From an uncultured Selenomonas sp. (GTDB taxonomy: Bacteria > Bacillota > Negativicutes > Selenomonadales > Selenomonadaceae), in NCBI GenBank assembly GCA_902780535.1, contig CACZFT010000003.1, forward strand, positions 62,001 through 126,000: a stretch of DNA of 64,000 bases, in the 5' to 3' direction. How positions within the stretch are numbered: the first letter of the stretch is position 1; each line of letters starts with the position of its first letter. Below the pieces are notes generated by a model. That model had not been told where the DNA came from. It worked only from the letters and a program-made list of their open reading frames with translations, and did no database searches. The position numbers and the translations under genes were made by a program. Of this stretch, positions 1 through 9,577 are shown in pieces.

Positions 1-779
1 CTGCCGCCATCGGCGCGGTACGAATAATACCACTTGTGGCGGCAGCAGGTGCATTCACCCGCCACCTGGATGTTTTCCTCCGGCACGCCCGCGCACAGCA
101 TCTGCTGGCGGTTCGCTTCCCAGAGGTTCAGGTGGATGTGGCCGTCCTGCTCCTTCAGAAGTTTTTCATCTGCATACGGGAACGCCGCGCGGAACTTGTC
201 GGCGACCTCGGTGCCGACTTCATAGCAGCATGGCCCGATGGCCGGCCCGATGCCGACGAGCACGCCCTTCGGCTGCGTGCCGAATTCCTCACCCATGCGA
301 TGGAGCGTCTTTTCCGCAATGCTTGCCACCGTGCCCTTCCAGCCGCCATGTGCGATGCCCGCCGCATGATGCTCGGGATCGAGGAACAGGATCGGCGTGC
401 AGTCTGCAAAGCAGAGCAGGAGCGGCAGGTTCGGCGTGTCCGTGATCAGCGCATCCGTCGCATGGATGCAGTCCGCATAATCCGTCGCGCCGCGTCCGGC
501 ATCGTCCTCCGTGACGCGCGCAACGACGTCGCCATGCACCTGTTCGGGCGTCACGATGCGCGCGGCATCGAGGCCGAGACTCGCGGCAAAGCGGCGGCGA
601 TTCTCGCAGACATCCTTGGCATCGTCGCCAACATGCAACGCAAGATCGAGGCTGTCATACGGCGGCTGACTCACGCCGCCGAGGCGCGTCGAGATAGCAT
701 GAACAGCCACATCTTCGGGAAAAATCGAAAACTTGCCATGCCAGATGTTCTCATGGATATGTTTCAGAAAGTATGCCAT
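1..779 (-). CDS. pgeF: PgeF/YlmD/YfiH family (polyphenol oxidase-type, Cu-oxidase_4) protein, 3' end missing
   Basis: The reading frame starts at the ATG at 779, behind a GGGGAAGG-like ribosome site, and runs off the left edge, so about 259 residues are visible and the C-terminus is missing. The family motifs are present: HVGDD near the N-terminus, CFADCTP, and HGGWKG, which supply the His/Cys/His metal-site residues. Later Cys residues (GECTCCRHKWYYSYR) are also typical. Proteins of this family were named multicopper polyphenol oxidases; work on relatives assigned purine nucleoside phosphorylase/adenosine deaminase activity or peptidoglycan-editing roles. The gene follows the radical-SAM gene by about 35 bases on the same strand, in the nrdR neighbourhood where YlmD homologues are often found. 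The family call is firm; the physiological role is not. Confidence 0.9.
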   Translation of the reverse strand, partial: MAYFLKHIHENIWHGKFSIFPEDVAVHAISTRLGGVSQPPYDSLDLALHVGDDAKDVCENRRRFAASLGLDAARIVTPEQVHGDVVARVTEDDAGRGATDYADCIHATDALITDTPNLPLLLCFADCTPILFLDPEHHAAGIAHGGWKGTVASIAEKTLHRMGEEFGTQPKGVLVGIGPAIGPCCYEVGTEVADKFRAAFPYADEKLLKEQDGHIHLNLWEANRQQMLCAGVPEENIQVAGECTCCRHKWYYSYRADGG

Positions 780-814
780 AAAGACCTTCCCCTTTCTGTT
801 TTTTGCAAATAAAT

Positions 815-2539
815 TCAGCAGACGCCGCAGCGGTGGCAGCCTGCAAAGCACGGAATCGTGCGTTCAAGCGATGCCGCTTTTTCGAGCTCCTGATAGAGAT
901 ACGCTTTCCGGAAGCCCATGTCGAGCCGTTCCCATGGAAAGATTTCGTCTTCCGTGCGCTCGCGCGAAAGATAGAACAAGGGATCGAGCCCCGCCTCCTT
1001 CATCGCGCGCTTGAACGCCTTCGCGCCGCCGAGCTCGCAGGCGCGCACGAGCACGTCAGCGACGCGGCGGTCACCGCGCGAGAGCACACCCTGCACATAC
1101 GATTCGCGCGGGCTCTCGGCGATGATGTGGATATGCTTGCGGCGGCGCAGCGACTGTTCGATGCGTTTGAGGCGTTGCTCGACCGTCTTCTTGTCGCACA
1201 TCGGCTTCCACTGGAACGGCGTGAACGGCTTCGGGATAAATGGATTGATGGAAAGCGTCAAGCGGCCTTTTGCGCCATGCGCTTCCATGTAGTCCTTGAG
1301 CCGGTTCGCGAGGTCAATGATCGCGTCGATGTCCTCTTCTTCCTCGAACGGCAGGCCGATCATGAGATAAAGGCGGTAATTCGGGATTCCTGCTGCGATG
1401 CCGAGATCCATCGAGTGGAAGAGATGCTCTTCCTCGATGCCTTTGTTGATGACGGCGCGCATCTTGGGGCTTCCCGCCTCGGGCGCCATCGTCAGCGTCT
1501 GCAGACCGCTCTTTGCGAGCGACTCCACGAGCTCCTGCGTCACGGAATCGGCGCGGAAAGACGCGACCGACATCGAAAGCCCTTCGCCGAGAATGTCCTT
1601 GCAGAGCGCGTCGATTTCGGGGTAATCCGAGATAGCCGCGCCCATGAGGCCGATGCGCTTCTTATACTGGAGCGCGTCGCGCACTTCCTCGTTGATGACA
1701 TCGAGGCTGCGGTTGCGCGGCACGCGGAAGCAATACCCTGCCATGCAGAAGCGGCAGTGGCGGCCGCAGCCGCGCGCCGTCTCGATGAGGTAGAGGTTGA
1801 ACTCCGTGTCCTCCGTGACGACGACCGTATGCGCAGGCCATTCGTCGAGGTTCTTCACCCATTGACGCGAGACATGCTCCGGCGCGCCAGAGAGCGGCAC
1901 GATGTCAGCGATGCGGCCGTCCGCGTCGTAATGATGCTCATAAAGCGCGGGCACATAGACGCCCGGTACCTGTGCCAGCCGCCGCAGAAGCTCTTTGCGC
2001 GTGGCGCCATCGGCTTTCGCCTCGTCATAGGCATCCATGAAAGCCGGCAGGATGACCTCGCCCTCGCCAATGATGAAAGCATCAATGACGGCCGACAACG
2101 GCTCGGGATTGAACGTCGCACAGGGGCCGCCCGCGATGACGAGCGGGTCGCGTTCGCCGCGCTCCGCCGCGCGCACCTTCACATGGCCGAGTTCGAGAAT
2201 CTTGACGACGTTGAAGTAATCCATCTCGAACGAGACTGCGAAGCCGATGACGGGAAAATCCGCGAGCGGCGTCTGGTTTTCAAGGCTCATGAGCGGCGTC
2301 TTCGTGTTTTCGTAACGCGCAATCTTCTTTTTTTCCGGCAGGAAGAAGCGCTCGCAAGCCGTGCCCGCGCGGCGGTTCAGGAGGTCATAGATGATGTGCA
2401 GGCCGAGGTTCGACATGCCGACGAAATACGAATTCGGGTAGACGAGCGCGAAGCGTTCGCGCGTGCCCGCCGCATAGCGGTAGTACCCTTCTTCGCGAGC
2501 AAGCTGGTCTTTCAGCTCTTTCTTGAGTTCCCAGTCCAA
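815..2539 (-). CDS. B12-binding/radical SAM protein (TIGR03960-like), function unknown
   Basis: This is a protein of about 574 residues. The N-terminal part (ALVYPNSYFVGMSNLGLHI) resembles the cobalamin-binding-like domain of the TIGR03960/TIGR03936 radical SAM group. The SAM cluster motif CGRHCRFC, a CxxxCxxC arrangement, follows near the middle, then a TIM-barrel-like region with MAPEAGSPKMR. The C-terminus ends in a Cys-rich CFAGCHRCGVC, which could hold an auxiliary cluster. There is no ATG near the expected N-terminus. I chose the TTG at 2539, which gives an N-terminus beginning (M)DWELKKELKDQL; a TTG at 2572 is the alternative, and an ATG further upstream would run far into nrdR. It lies between nrdR and pgeF in the same operon. 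The substrate is unknown. Confidence 0.75.
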   Translation of the reverse strand: MDWELKKELKDQLAREEGYYRYAAGTRERFALVYPNSYFVGMSNLGLHIIYDLLNRRAGTACERFFLPEKKKIARYENTKTPLMSLENQTPLADFPVIGFAVSFEMDYFNVVKILELGHVKVRAAERGERDPLVIAGGPCATFNPEPLSAVIDAFIIGEGEVILPAFMDAYDEAKADGATRKELLRRLAQVPGVYVPALYEHHYDADGRIADIVPLSGAPEHVSRQWVKNLDEWPAHTVVVTEDTEFNLYLIETARGCGRHCRFCMAGYCFRVPRNRSLDVINEEVRDALQYKKRIGLMGAAISDYPEIDALCKDILGEGLSMSVASFRADSVTQELVESLAKSGLQTLTMAPEAGSPKMRAVINKGIEEEHLFHSMDLGIAAGIPNYRLYLMIGLPFEEEEDIDAIIDLANRLKDYMEAHGAKGRLTLSINPFIPKPFTPFQWKPMCDKKTVEQRLKRIEQSLRRRKHIHIIAESPRESYVQGVLSRGDRRVADVLVRACELGGAKAFKRAMKEAGLDPLFYLSRERTEDEIFPWERLDMGFRKAYLYQELEKAASLERTIPCFAGCHRCGVC

Positions 2540-2603
2540 AAATTTCTGACCCCCATAACCTCCAATGGACAAAAATGGATAAAAAGCCCACCGGCTGGCA
2601 GGC

Positions 2604-3071
2604 TTATTTGATATGCTTTTTCGAAGCGCGAAGCTCGTCGAGCTCCGTGATGAAGCTGCTGATGTCGGCGAACTTGCGATAGACCGAGGCGAAGCGGATG
2701 TAGGCGACCTCGTCAAAGTCTTTGAGGCGGTCCATGACGAACTCGCCGATTTTCTTCGACGGGATTTCGCGCTCCATCGTGTTGCGCACGTCGCGCTCGA
2801 TTTCATGCGAGAGGTTCACGATTTTCTCCATCGGAATGTCGCGTTTCTCGCACGAGCGGATCAGGCCGTTCAGGAGCTTTTCGGAGTTGAATGGCTCGCG
2901 GCGGCCATCGTTCTTGATGACCATCAGCGGCACTTTCTCCACGACTTCGTACGTCGTGAAGCGGCGGCCGCAACCCGAACATTCCCGCCGCCGCCGGATG
3001 GTCGTCCCCTCATCGGCAGCACGCGAATCAATCACGCGGCTGTCTGCCTGGCCGCAGTATGGGCAACGCAT
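2604..3071 (-). CDS. nrdR: Transcriptional repressor NrdR
   Basis: The 155-residue product matches NrdR along its full length. It has an N-terminal zinc ribbon (MRCPYCG near residue 1, CSGCGRRF near residue 33) and then an ATP-cone domain with the VIKNDGRREPF motif. NrdR binds NrdR boxes and represses ribonucleotide reductase genes when loaded with ATP/dATP. It is separated from the ygiQ stop by only four bases, so the two are probably co-transcribed and translationally coupled. No ribonucleotide reductase gene is in the window, so its targets are elsewhere. Confidence 0.97.
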   Translation of the reverse strand: MRCPYCGQADSRVIDSRAADEGTTIRRRRECSGCGRRFTTYEVVEKVPLMVIKNDGRREPFNSEKLLNGLIRSCEKRDIPMEKIVNLSHEIERDVRNTMEREIPSKKIGEFVMDRLKDFDEVAYIRFASVYRKFADISSFITELDELRASKKHIK

Positions 3072-3075
3072 GCGC

Positions 3076-4953
3076 TCACACCTTCCTTCCCCTATAGGAT
3101 GTCTGTTTCATTCTATGATTTGTCTGATGATGTTCGGATTCTGGCTTCACAAGACAATGTTTTCCATATCCGATGAGGTCTTCGCGATGCGCGAGGCGCA
3201 GGGCTTTTCGCACGATGGCGTGATTGCATGGCATCCAGTACTGCATGAGTGCACGCTGCATGCGCTTTTCCTCCGGGCGCTTCGCCGACCAGACCTTCTC
3301 GCCCGTCAGCGGATTCTCGCCCGTATACCACATGCACGTCGAAAGCGTGCCCGGCGTCGGGATGAAATCCTGCACCTGCTCGGGATGATAGCCCATCTCG
3401 TGCAGGAATTCCGCAAGTTCGATGGCATCGGAAAGTTCCGAGCCCGGATGGCTCGACATGAAATACGGCACGAGATATTGCTTCTTGCCCAGGCGTTCGT
3501 TCATGCGCGTGAAGCGCCGCACAAATTCGAGATAGACCTTGCGGTTCGACTTGCCCATCAACCGCGTCACGCGATCCGAGATGTGCTCGGGCGCGATCTT
3601 CAGCTGGCCGCTGACATGATACTTGCAGAGCTCTTCGAGAAAATCATCATCCGCGAGCAACAGGTAGTCGAAGCGGATGCCCGAGCGCACGAAAACCTTT
3701 TTGACGCCCGGCACGGCACGGAGCTCGCGCAGGAGCTTCAGGTAATCGCTGTGATCAGCCACGAGATTCTTGCAAGGCTCAGGCGAAAGACACGGCTTGC
3801 CGCGGCAGGTGCCGCGCTCGAGCTGGCCATCGCACGACGGACGGCGGAAATTCGCCGTCGGGCCGCCGACATCATGGATGTAGCCCTTGAATCCCGGCAG
3901 CTGCGTCAGAATCTTTGCTTCGCGCAGCAGCGATGCATGGCTCCGGCGCTGGATGATGCGCCCTTCGTGCGAGATGATCGCACAGAAATTGCAGCCACCG
4001 AAGCAGCCGCGCTGCGAGACGAGGCTGAACTGCACCTCTTTGATGGCTGGCACACCGCCCATCTTCTCGTAGACGGGATGATACGTCCGCATGTACGGCA
4101 GATCGTAGATTTCATCCATCTCCGCTTCCGTGAGCGGCATGGCAGGCGGGTTCTGCACGACACACCATTCGCCATTCTGCTGGGCAAGCCGCTTGCCGCG
4201 AATCGGATCCTGCTCGAGGTATTCCTCTTTGAACGCGGTCGCAAAAGCATGCTTGTCGCGCCGCACGTCGTCAAACGACGGCAGTTTTCCGTAATCGTAG
4301 ATGTAATCAAACGACGGCACGCGGAAGCACGTCCCCGCGACATCCTGGATGGCATCGACCGGCACGCCCTGATGCAGGTTCGCCGCGATCTCAAGCAGCG
4401 CCTTTTCGCCCATGCCATAGACGAGCAGGTCGGCCATGCTGTCGACGAGCAGCGACCGGCGTATCTCGTCCGACCAGTAGTCATAGTGCGCGAAACGCCG
4501 AAGGCTCGCCTCGATGCCACCGACGATAATCGGCACATCGGGATAGAGCTCACGCAGGCGGTTCGCATAGACGATGGTCGCGCGCTCCGGCCGATGGCCG
4601 CCCTCGCCGCCCGGCGAATACGAATCCTGATGGCGCTGCTTCTTCGCCGCCGTGAACTTGTTCAAGAGCGAATCCATGTTGCCCGCCGAAACGAGAAAGG
4701 CAAGGCGCGGCTTGCCGAGGCGGTCGAAATCCCGCGTTGAATGCCAGTCCGGCTGCGGAATGATGCCGACGCGGTAGCCATGCGCTTCGAGCAGGCGGCA
4801 GAGAATCGCCGGGCCAAAGCTCGGATGATCGACATAGGCATCGCCCGAGACAAAGACGAAATCAAGCTCGTCCCAGCCACGCTCCCTGCAATCCCTGCGC
4901 GAAATCGGCAGAAAGCGGCTGCGGACAGTTCGGTCAGTTCGTTCCGTTTGCAT
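3076..4953 (-). CDS. ygiQ: YgiQ family radical SAM protein
   Basis: A protein of about 625 residues with the YgiQ signature. The N-terminus contains FVFVSGDAYVDHPSFG, and the cluster motif CFGGCNFC (CxxxCxxC) lies near residue 325. The downstream VPYFMSSHPG and QDFIPTPGTLSTCMWYTG segments are characteristic of the family. The biochemical function of YgiQ is unknown. The ATG at 4953 is preferred; a GTG two codons upstream (4959) is in frame. Either start lies inside the end of rodZ (stop at 4934), so the genes overlap by about 20 bases, which implies translational coupling. Order on the minus strand is rodZ, ygiQ, nrdR, radical SAM, pgeF. Confidence 0.95.
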   Translation of the reverse strand: MQTERTDRTVRSRFLPISRRDCRERGWDELDFVFVSGDAYVDHPSFGPAILCRLLEAHGYRVGIIPQPDWHSTRDFDRLGKPRLAFLVSAGNMDSLLNKFTAAKKQRHQDSYSPGGEGGHRPERATIVYANRLRELYPDVPIIVGGIEASLRRFAHYDYWSDEIRRSLLVDSMADLLVYGMGEKALLEIAANLHQGVPVDAIQDVAGTCFRVPSFDYIYDYGKLPSFDDVRRDKHAFATAFKEEYLEQDPIRGKRLAQQNGEWCVVQNPPAMPLTEAEMDEIYDLPYMRTYHPVYEKMGGVPAIKEVQFSLVSQRGCFGGCNFCAIISHEGRIIQRRSHASLLREAKILTQLPGFKGYIHDVGGPTANFRRPSCDGQLERGTCRGKPCLSPEPCKNLVADHSDYLKLLRELRAVPGVKKVFVRSGIRFDYLLLADDDFLEELCKYHVSGQLKIAPEHISDRVTRLMGKSNRKVYLEFVRRFTRMNERLGKKQYLVPYFMSSHPGSELSDAIELAEFLHEMGYHPEQVQDFIPTPGTLSTCMWYTGENPLTGEKVWSAKRPEEKRMQRALMQYWMPCNHAIVRKALRLAHREDLIGYGKHCLVKPESEHHQTNHRMKQTSYRGRKV

Positions 4954-5857
4954 TTTCACTCAGCGCATATGTCTTCTCGACAACTTCGCCCTCGCCGCCG
5001 AGCACGCCCTTGTCCTCGCCATTGTACGTCAGCGTGACAGCGCCGGCATTGCCCGCCGTGATCTTGAGTTCCTTCTCGGCCTTCCAGTCCTTCGACGTGC
5101 CTTCGTCAATCGTGCCCTCGAAGATGGTCTTGCCGTCAGCCTTCACTGAGACCCAGCAACGCTCCGAGAACTTCGCCGAAACCTGGACGTCCGTGTACTG
5201 CTTCTTCTCCTCAGCCGGCTTTGCGGCCGCCTGCTGCTGCTGCTGCTGCGAAGAGGAAGAAGATGTCGTCTTCTTGGCCTGCGTCGTCACCTTTGTCTGC
5301 GGCTGCTTCGACGCCGTCTCATCGTCCGAGCCGAACAGGAAATACGCACCTGCTGCGATGACGAGCACGGCAATGATGCCCATGAGGAGCGTCTGGCGAT
5401 GGTGCGAGCTCTCAACGCGCGATTCGAAATCACTGACCGAGACGCGCGGCGCCTCCTGACGCGGCGCGGCCGCACGCTCCGGCTTCGGGCTTTCTGAACG
5501 GTGGGAGCTGCCGAACAGCCCCGACCGGCTGCGCGATTTTTCCGCTTCGCGCTTTTCATACGCCGCCTGCTGCTGGGCCTCGGCAGCTTCTTCCGCCCGC
5601 TTGGCCGCTTCTTTCGCCGCGACCTCTTCCGGGTTGTTTTCTTCATTATATTGACGCACGCAGGCATCAGCATCGAGCTTCAGGAAGTTCGCATAGTTGC
5701 GGATGAACCCCTTCGTATAGGCATTTCCTGGCAGCTTGTCGAACTCGCCCTTTTCGATGGCTTCTATATAGAGAGCACGGATGCTCGTTCCCTTTTCAAT
5801 ATCCTTGATCGACAGATTCTGACGTTCACGCGCCTCGCGCAACGTATCACCAATCAT
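4934..5857 (-). CDS. rodZ: RodZ-like HTH / single-pass membrane protein
   Basis: The 307-residue product has the RodZ layout. A helix-turn-helix of the HTH_25 type is at residues 1-70 (GDTLREARERQNLSI, YTKGFIRNYANFL), followed by a charged low-complexity linker rich in Ala/Glu. One transmembrane helix is near residues 158-175 (LLMGIIAVLVIAAGAYFLF). A Ser/Gln-rich stretch precedes a C-terminal DUF4115-type domain. RodZ links MreB to the elongation machinery and sets rod shape. The start has an AGGAGG ribosome site. The Gln run is encoded by a short CTG/CAG repeat (about 5230-5248) that could be length-variable. It is the first gene of the rodZ-ygiQ-nrdR run and has its own promoter at 5911-5939. 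Confidence 0.9.
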   Translation of the reverse strand: MIGDTLREARERQNLSIKDIEKGTSIRALYIEAIEKGEFDKLPGNAYTKGFIRNYANFLKLDADACVRQYNEENNPEEVAAKEAAKRAEEAAEAQQQAAYEKREAEKSRSRSGLFGSSHRSESPKPERAAAPRQEAPRVSVSDFESRVESSHHRQTLLMGIIAVLVIAAGAYFLFGSDDETASKQPQTKVTTQAKKTTSSSSSQQQQQQAAAKPAEEKKQYTDVQVSAKFSERCWVSVKADGKTIFEGTIDEGTSKDWKAEKELKITAGNAGAVTLTYNGEDKGVLGGEGEVVEKTYALSENANGTN

Positions 5858-5910
5858 TCCCGATGTCCTCCTATCTTGAGTTCCGGCCGGTTGAGGCCCG
5901 ACCTTGCCTT

Positions 5911-5939
5911 ATTATACATTGGAATCCCGCCATTCACAA
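5911..5939 (-). promoter_or_regulatory. Sigma-70 type promoter for rodZ operon
   Basis: On the minus strand TTGTGA (5939-5934) and a perfect TATAAT (5916-5911) are separated by 17 bases, about 54 bases upstream of the rodZ start and just downstream of the ilvD terminator. Confidence 0.8.
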
Positions 5940-5960
5940 GACCTATGAGGATTTCTCTCG

Positions 5961-5996
5961 AAAACAAAGACAGCCGCGAGAAAATCCTCGCGGCTG
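5961..5996 (-). terminator. Rho-independent terminator of ilvD
   Basis: A 10-bp GC-rich stem (CAGCCGCGAG / CTCGCGGCTG) with a six-base loop is followed on the minus strand by a TTTGTTTT stretch, 22 bases after the ilvD stop. Confidence 0.85.
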
Positions 5997-6018
5997 CCGT
6001 CGTATTTCGTCTGTTTCT

Positions 6019-7674
6019 TTATGCCTTGAGCACAGCGCCCGTGCTTGCGGACGTCGTGAGCTTCGCATAGCGGGAAAGATACCCCGTCTTGATTTTCGGC
6101 TCTGGCTGCTTCCAGTCCGCCTTGCGCTTCTTGAGTTCTTCATCGCTGACGTGGAGCTCAAGGCTGCGGTTCGGGATGTCGATGGTGATTTCGTCGCCAT
6201 CCTCAATCAGGGCAATCGGGCCGCCCTCCATCGCTTCCGGCGAGATGTGGCCGACGCAGGCGCCCTGGCTCGCGCCGCTGAAACGGCCGTCCGTGATCAG
6301 GCCGACCTTGAGGCCGCGACCCGTGATGACCGCCGTCGGGTTCAGCATCTCCTGCATGCCTGGGCCGCCCTTCGGGCCTTCGTAACGGATAACAACGACG
6401 TCGCCGTCATGGATGTCGCCGCGCATGATGGCATCGCAGGCTTCCGTCTCGGAGTTGTAGCATTTCGCCTTGCCCGTGTACGTCAGCATGTCCTCAGCGA
6501 CGGCCGACGCCTTGACAACGGCATAATCCGGCGCGAGGTTGCCCTTGAGGATGGCAATGCCGCCCTCCTTGCGATACGGTGCATCGCAGCTGTGGATGAC
6601 GTCGCGATTCAGCACTTCGGCGTTCTTGATGCGGTCGCCGACCGTGCCCGTGACTGTCAGCGCATCCTCGTGGATGAGTCCCTTTGTCGCGAGCTCGTGC
6701 ATGACGGCCGGAATGCCGCCCGCCTCGTCGAGATCGACCATGTGATGCTTGCCCGACGGGCTGAGCTTCGTGATGTACGGCGTCTTGCGAGAAATCTCGT
6801 CAAAGAGCGGCGCGGGCAGCTCGATGCCAGCCTCGTGCGCGATGGCCGTCAGGTGCAGCACCGTGTTCGACGAGCCGCCGATGCCCATGTCGACCGTAAT
6901 GGCATTCTCGAAAGCTTCACGCGTCATGATGTCGCGCGGCTTGATATCTTTTTTCAGAAGCTCCATGACGACGGCGCCCGCGCGTTTCGCGAGCAGGCGG
7001 CGTGCGCCCGTATAAGCGGCCGGAATCGTGCCATTGCCCGGCAGGCCCATGCCGAGGACTTCCGTCAGGGAGTTCATTGTGTTCGCCGTGAAGAGGCCGG
7101 CGCACGAGCCGCAGCCTGGGCAGCATTTTGCCTCAAGTTCGCGCATCTCGTCATCCGTCATATCGCCCGCCGCATACTTGCCAGCCGCCTCGAACGCCTG
7201 GCTCACGCTGACATCGCGGCCGTGGAAGCGGCCCGGCAGCATCGGGCCGCCCGAGACAACGACGGCCGGGATGTTCAGCCGTGCCGCCGCCATCAGCATG
7301 CCCGGCACGACCTTGTCGCAGTTCGGAATCAGCACGAGCGCGTCAAAGCCCGAAGCCATCGTGACGGCCTCGATGGAATCCGCGATGAGCTCGCGGCTCG
7401 CGAGCGAATACTTCATGCCCGTGTGGCCCATCGCGATGCCGTCGCAGACGCCGATGGCCGGGAACTCGATCGGCGTGCCGCCCGCCGCCGCGACGCCGAG
7501 CTTCGCTGCCTCAGCGATGTCCCGCAGGCCGATGTGCCCCGGAATGATTTCATTGAACGAATTGCAGATGCCGACGAGCGGCTTCCTGAGGTCTTCCTCG
7601 CCATAGCCATCCGCATGGAACAAAGAACGATGCGCGCACCGCGTCGCGCCTTTCTTGACAATATCGCTTCGCAT
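6019..7674 (-). CDS. ilvD: Dihydroxy-acid dehydratase
   Basis: The 551-residue enzyme dehydrates 2,3-dihydroxy-3-methyl(iso)valerate to the keto acids of valine and isoleucine synthesis. Fe-S ligand motifs are visible ([10 protein letters not shown] and [18 protein letters not shown]), as are [10 protein letters not shown] and the C-terminal [10 protein letters not shown]. The length is normal for IlvD. The ATG at 7674 (MRSDIVKKG) is preferred over an in-frame codon at 7692, because a GAGGAG ribosome site sits 8 bases before it. It is monocistronic, flanked by its own promoter (7726-7754) and terminator (5961-5996). Confidence 0.97.
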   Translation of the reverse strand: MRSDIVKKGATRCAHRSLFHADGYGEEDLRKPLVGICNSFNEIIPGHIGLRDIAEAAKLGVAAAGGTPIEFPAIGVCDGIAMGHTGMKYSLASRELIADSIEAVTMASGFDALVLIPNCDKVVPGMLMAAARLNIPAVVVSGGPMLPGRFHGRDVSVSQAFEAAGKYAAGDMTDDEMRELEAKCCPGCGSCAGLFTANTMNSLTEVLGMGLPGNGTIPAAYTGARRLLAKRAGAVVMELLKKDIKPRDIMTREAFENAITVDMGIGGSSNTVLHLTAIAHEAGIELPAPLFDEISRKTPYITKLSPSGKHHMVDLDEAGGIPAVMHELATKGLIHEDALTVTGTVGDRIKNAEVLNRDVIHSCDAPYRKEGGIAILKGNLAPDYAVVKASAVAEDMLTYTGKAKCYNSETEACDAIMRGDIHDGDVVVIRYEGPKGGPGMQEMLNPTAVITGRGLKVGLITDGRFSGASQGACVGHISPEAMEGGPIALIEDGDEITIDIPNRSLELHVSDEELKKRKADWKQPEPKIKTGYLSRYAKLTTSASTGAVLKA

Positions 7675-7725
7675 AAAGACAACTCTCCTCACATCATGAA
7701 AAATTTCGTGTACTGCTGATTTACA

Positions 7726-7754
7726 ATTTTACACTCTTTGCATACAAAGTGCAA
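7726..7754 (-). promoter_or_regulatory. Sigma-70 type promoter for ilvD
   Basis: On the minus strand TTGCAC and TAAAAT are separated by 17 bases, 52 bases upstream of the ilvD ATG. It lies directly behind the end of the glycosyltransferase array, with no clear terminator in between. Confidence 0.7.
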
Positions 7755-7767
7755 GCAGAAATCCACA

Positions 7768-9560
7768 TCAAAGTGACGCGAGCATCTGCTGATAAGCGGG
7801 CCAGATGCCGGACTGCATGTCGCAGCCGTCACGCATCGCGCGCTCGAGCAGATCGATACCGATGCGCCGCTGGCGGTCGAGGACGTCTCTCTGCTCCGTC
7901 GCGTTCAGCAGCATGCGGTCTTTCTGACAGCATGCATACCAGTCGAGCTGGTGCACTGCGAGATCTTCAAGCCGAGGCTCCATGGACGGGCCGGCATACG
8001 TACGGTGCACGATGCCGATGTTTTCCTGATTCCGCACGGCCGAGAGCAGCATGCGCCACATCGAGAAGACCTGCGGCCTGCTGCCCTCGGCAAAACTGTC
8101 AAGCAAGCCGCTGCAGGCTTCGAAGACCTCCCGCCGCACGAGAAGCCCCGAAAGGCCGTGGGAAGGAATCAGCCCCAGGACGAGCAGCTGATGCCAGAAC
8201 GATGAAAAAGACGTCATGCGCAAATTCTCGCTCGCGGACACAGGAAAATCTGTATAGGGAGAATTCACAGGATGTTTCTGCCCCGAGCCTGAAAGCAGAA
8301 CTGGCAGGGAAAGATCCTGCAGTTCCATGCAGGTCACCATGCAGCGGAGTTTTTCCGGGCGAACCGTCTCGCCTGGCAGCAGCCATTCGACATAGTCTCC
8401 CTGCACAGCAGATGACAGGTTTTCGGGCGCGACAAGCCGGACACCTTTGCGCGCCGCCTCCTGCAGGAACGCCAGCGAACCGCCGCGGCTGCAGATGGGA
8501 ACGATGATTTCATGCCACGGATAGCGCTCTGCAAGCGCTGCATCGAGCGACCTGCGGAACGGTTCATCTGTTTGGGACAGATATCCTCCATAGGTATATG
8601 GGATGATCGTCGATACCATCGGCTCCGACGCAAGAGCCCGCGTCTCTGCGAGCTCTTCTGCGAGCGCCTCACTCGCGGCCATGACATTAGCAAGCACGTC
8701 GGGAATGGCATCCGCGCTGTAGCGGAGCTCCGGCAGCGGCACGCGGCCGTGCAGATTGCAGGGCGCAAAGCCTTCTGTATTCCGTGCAGGTATCTGCCGC
8801 ATGCGGACGTTTTCAAAAAGGCCGGCATATCCGCCGCCCATATACGCATTCACGCCGTACTTCGCCGCGATGTTCGGCCACGCGACAGCACATTTCGACT
8901 GGAACTGCGCCGGGCTCCGCCAGTAGAGGTGCGCGAGTTCCATGCCCTCGCAGAGCGGGCCGTGTGCAGCCCGCATGCCTTCCGGCGTCGGATGGATGAT
9001 TTCGTGATTCCCTTCGCCGAGCCGGAGATGCGTCTGGCGAACCGCCGCACCGTTCACAAGAACTTTCTGCACGCGGCCTGGAACCGTATCCCGCAGGAAC
9101 GGCACGACGAACGGGAATACGCCAGCCGGCAATCCTTTGTCCGATGCAGGCAAAAACATCTGCATGCGCAGAGAGCGGGATTCCGCCACGGGCAGCGTCT
9201 CGAGGATATCGCGGACGGACACGTCGCCCGTCGGCACGAGGAATTCGTCTGCGTCAAGCGGCAGGACGAGATCAGCCTGATACGTATCAGCTGCCATCCA
9301 GAGCAGGCCGTCATCGTCTCGGCCTGCACATGTCGTGCTTCCTCGACATCTCCGACGAGGATTGGCAGCCCTTCCGCCCGCAGTGCCTCGAGGATTTCCC
9401 GCGTGCGATCCGTACTCTTATGGTCGGCAACGATGAGCAAATCCGCAAAACCGAGCGTATGGCGCACGAAGCTCTCGATGATGTCCATCTCGTTCTTGAC
9501 CATCGTGATGGCAACAATCTTTCGTTTCGGCCTTTCTGCCGACAGTGTATCTGAATCCAT
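7768..9560 (-). pseudogene. Glycosyltransferase GT2-family paralogue 1, frameshifted
   Basis: This is the third and last of three tandem paralogues. The start is the ATG at 9560 (MDSDTLSAERPKRK) behind AGGAG. The N-terminal GT-A domain (Glyco_tranf_2_4 type; VAITMVKNEMD, DHKSTDRTREIL) runs in one frame to about 9308. The DxD-containing segment LPLDADEFLVP and the rest lie in the next frame. Paralogue 3 has ATGACGCGCCTGCTCTGG where this copy has ATGACGGCCTGCTCTGG, i.e. one base less. Corrected, it would encode about 597 residues with a second GT-like domain after residue 300. The site equivalent to the poly-G tracts of its neighbours has no G run (YTYGGY). It may be a true pseudogene or a sequence error; the call of the family is firm. 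Confidence 0.8.
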
Positions 9561-9577
9561 CTCCAAAACTCCTGTTC

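Noticed and set aside
803-2611. Long open frame on the plus strand opposite the radical SAM gene
   Set aside because: It is the antisense shadow of a high-GC gene; the composition (Arg/His/Ala rich) has no recognisable domain, and the minus-strand frame has clear motifs.
5863-7719. 618-codon plus-strand frame opposite ilvD
   Set aside because: Antisense shadow; ilvD on the minus strand is complete with Fe-S motifs, promoter and terminator.
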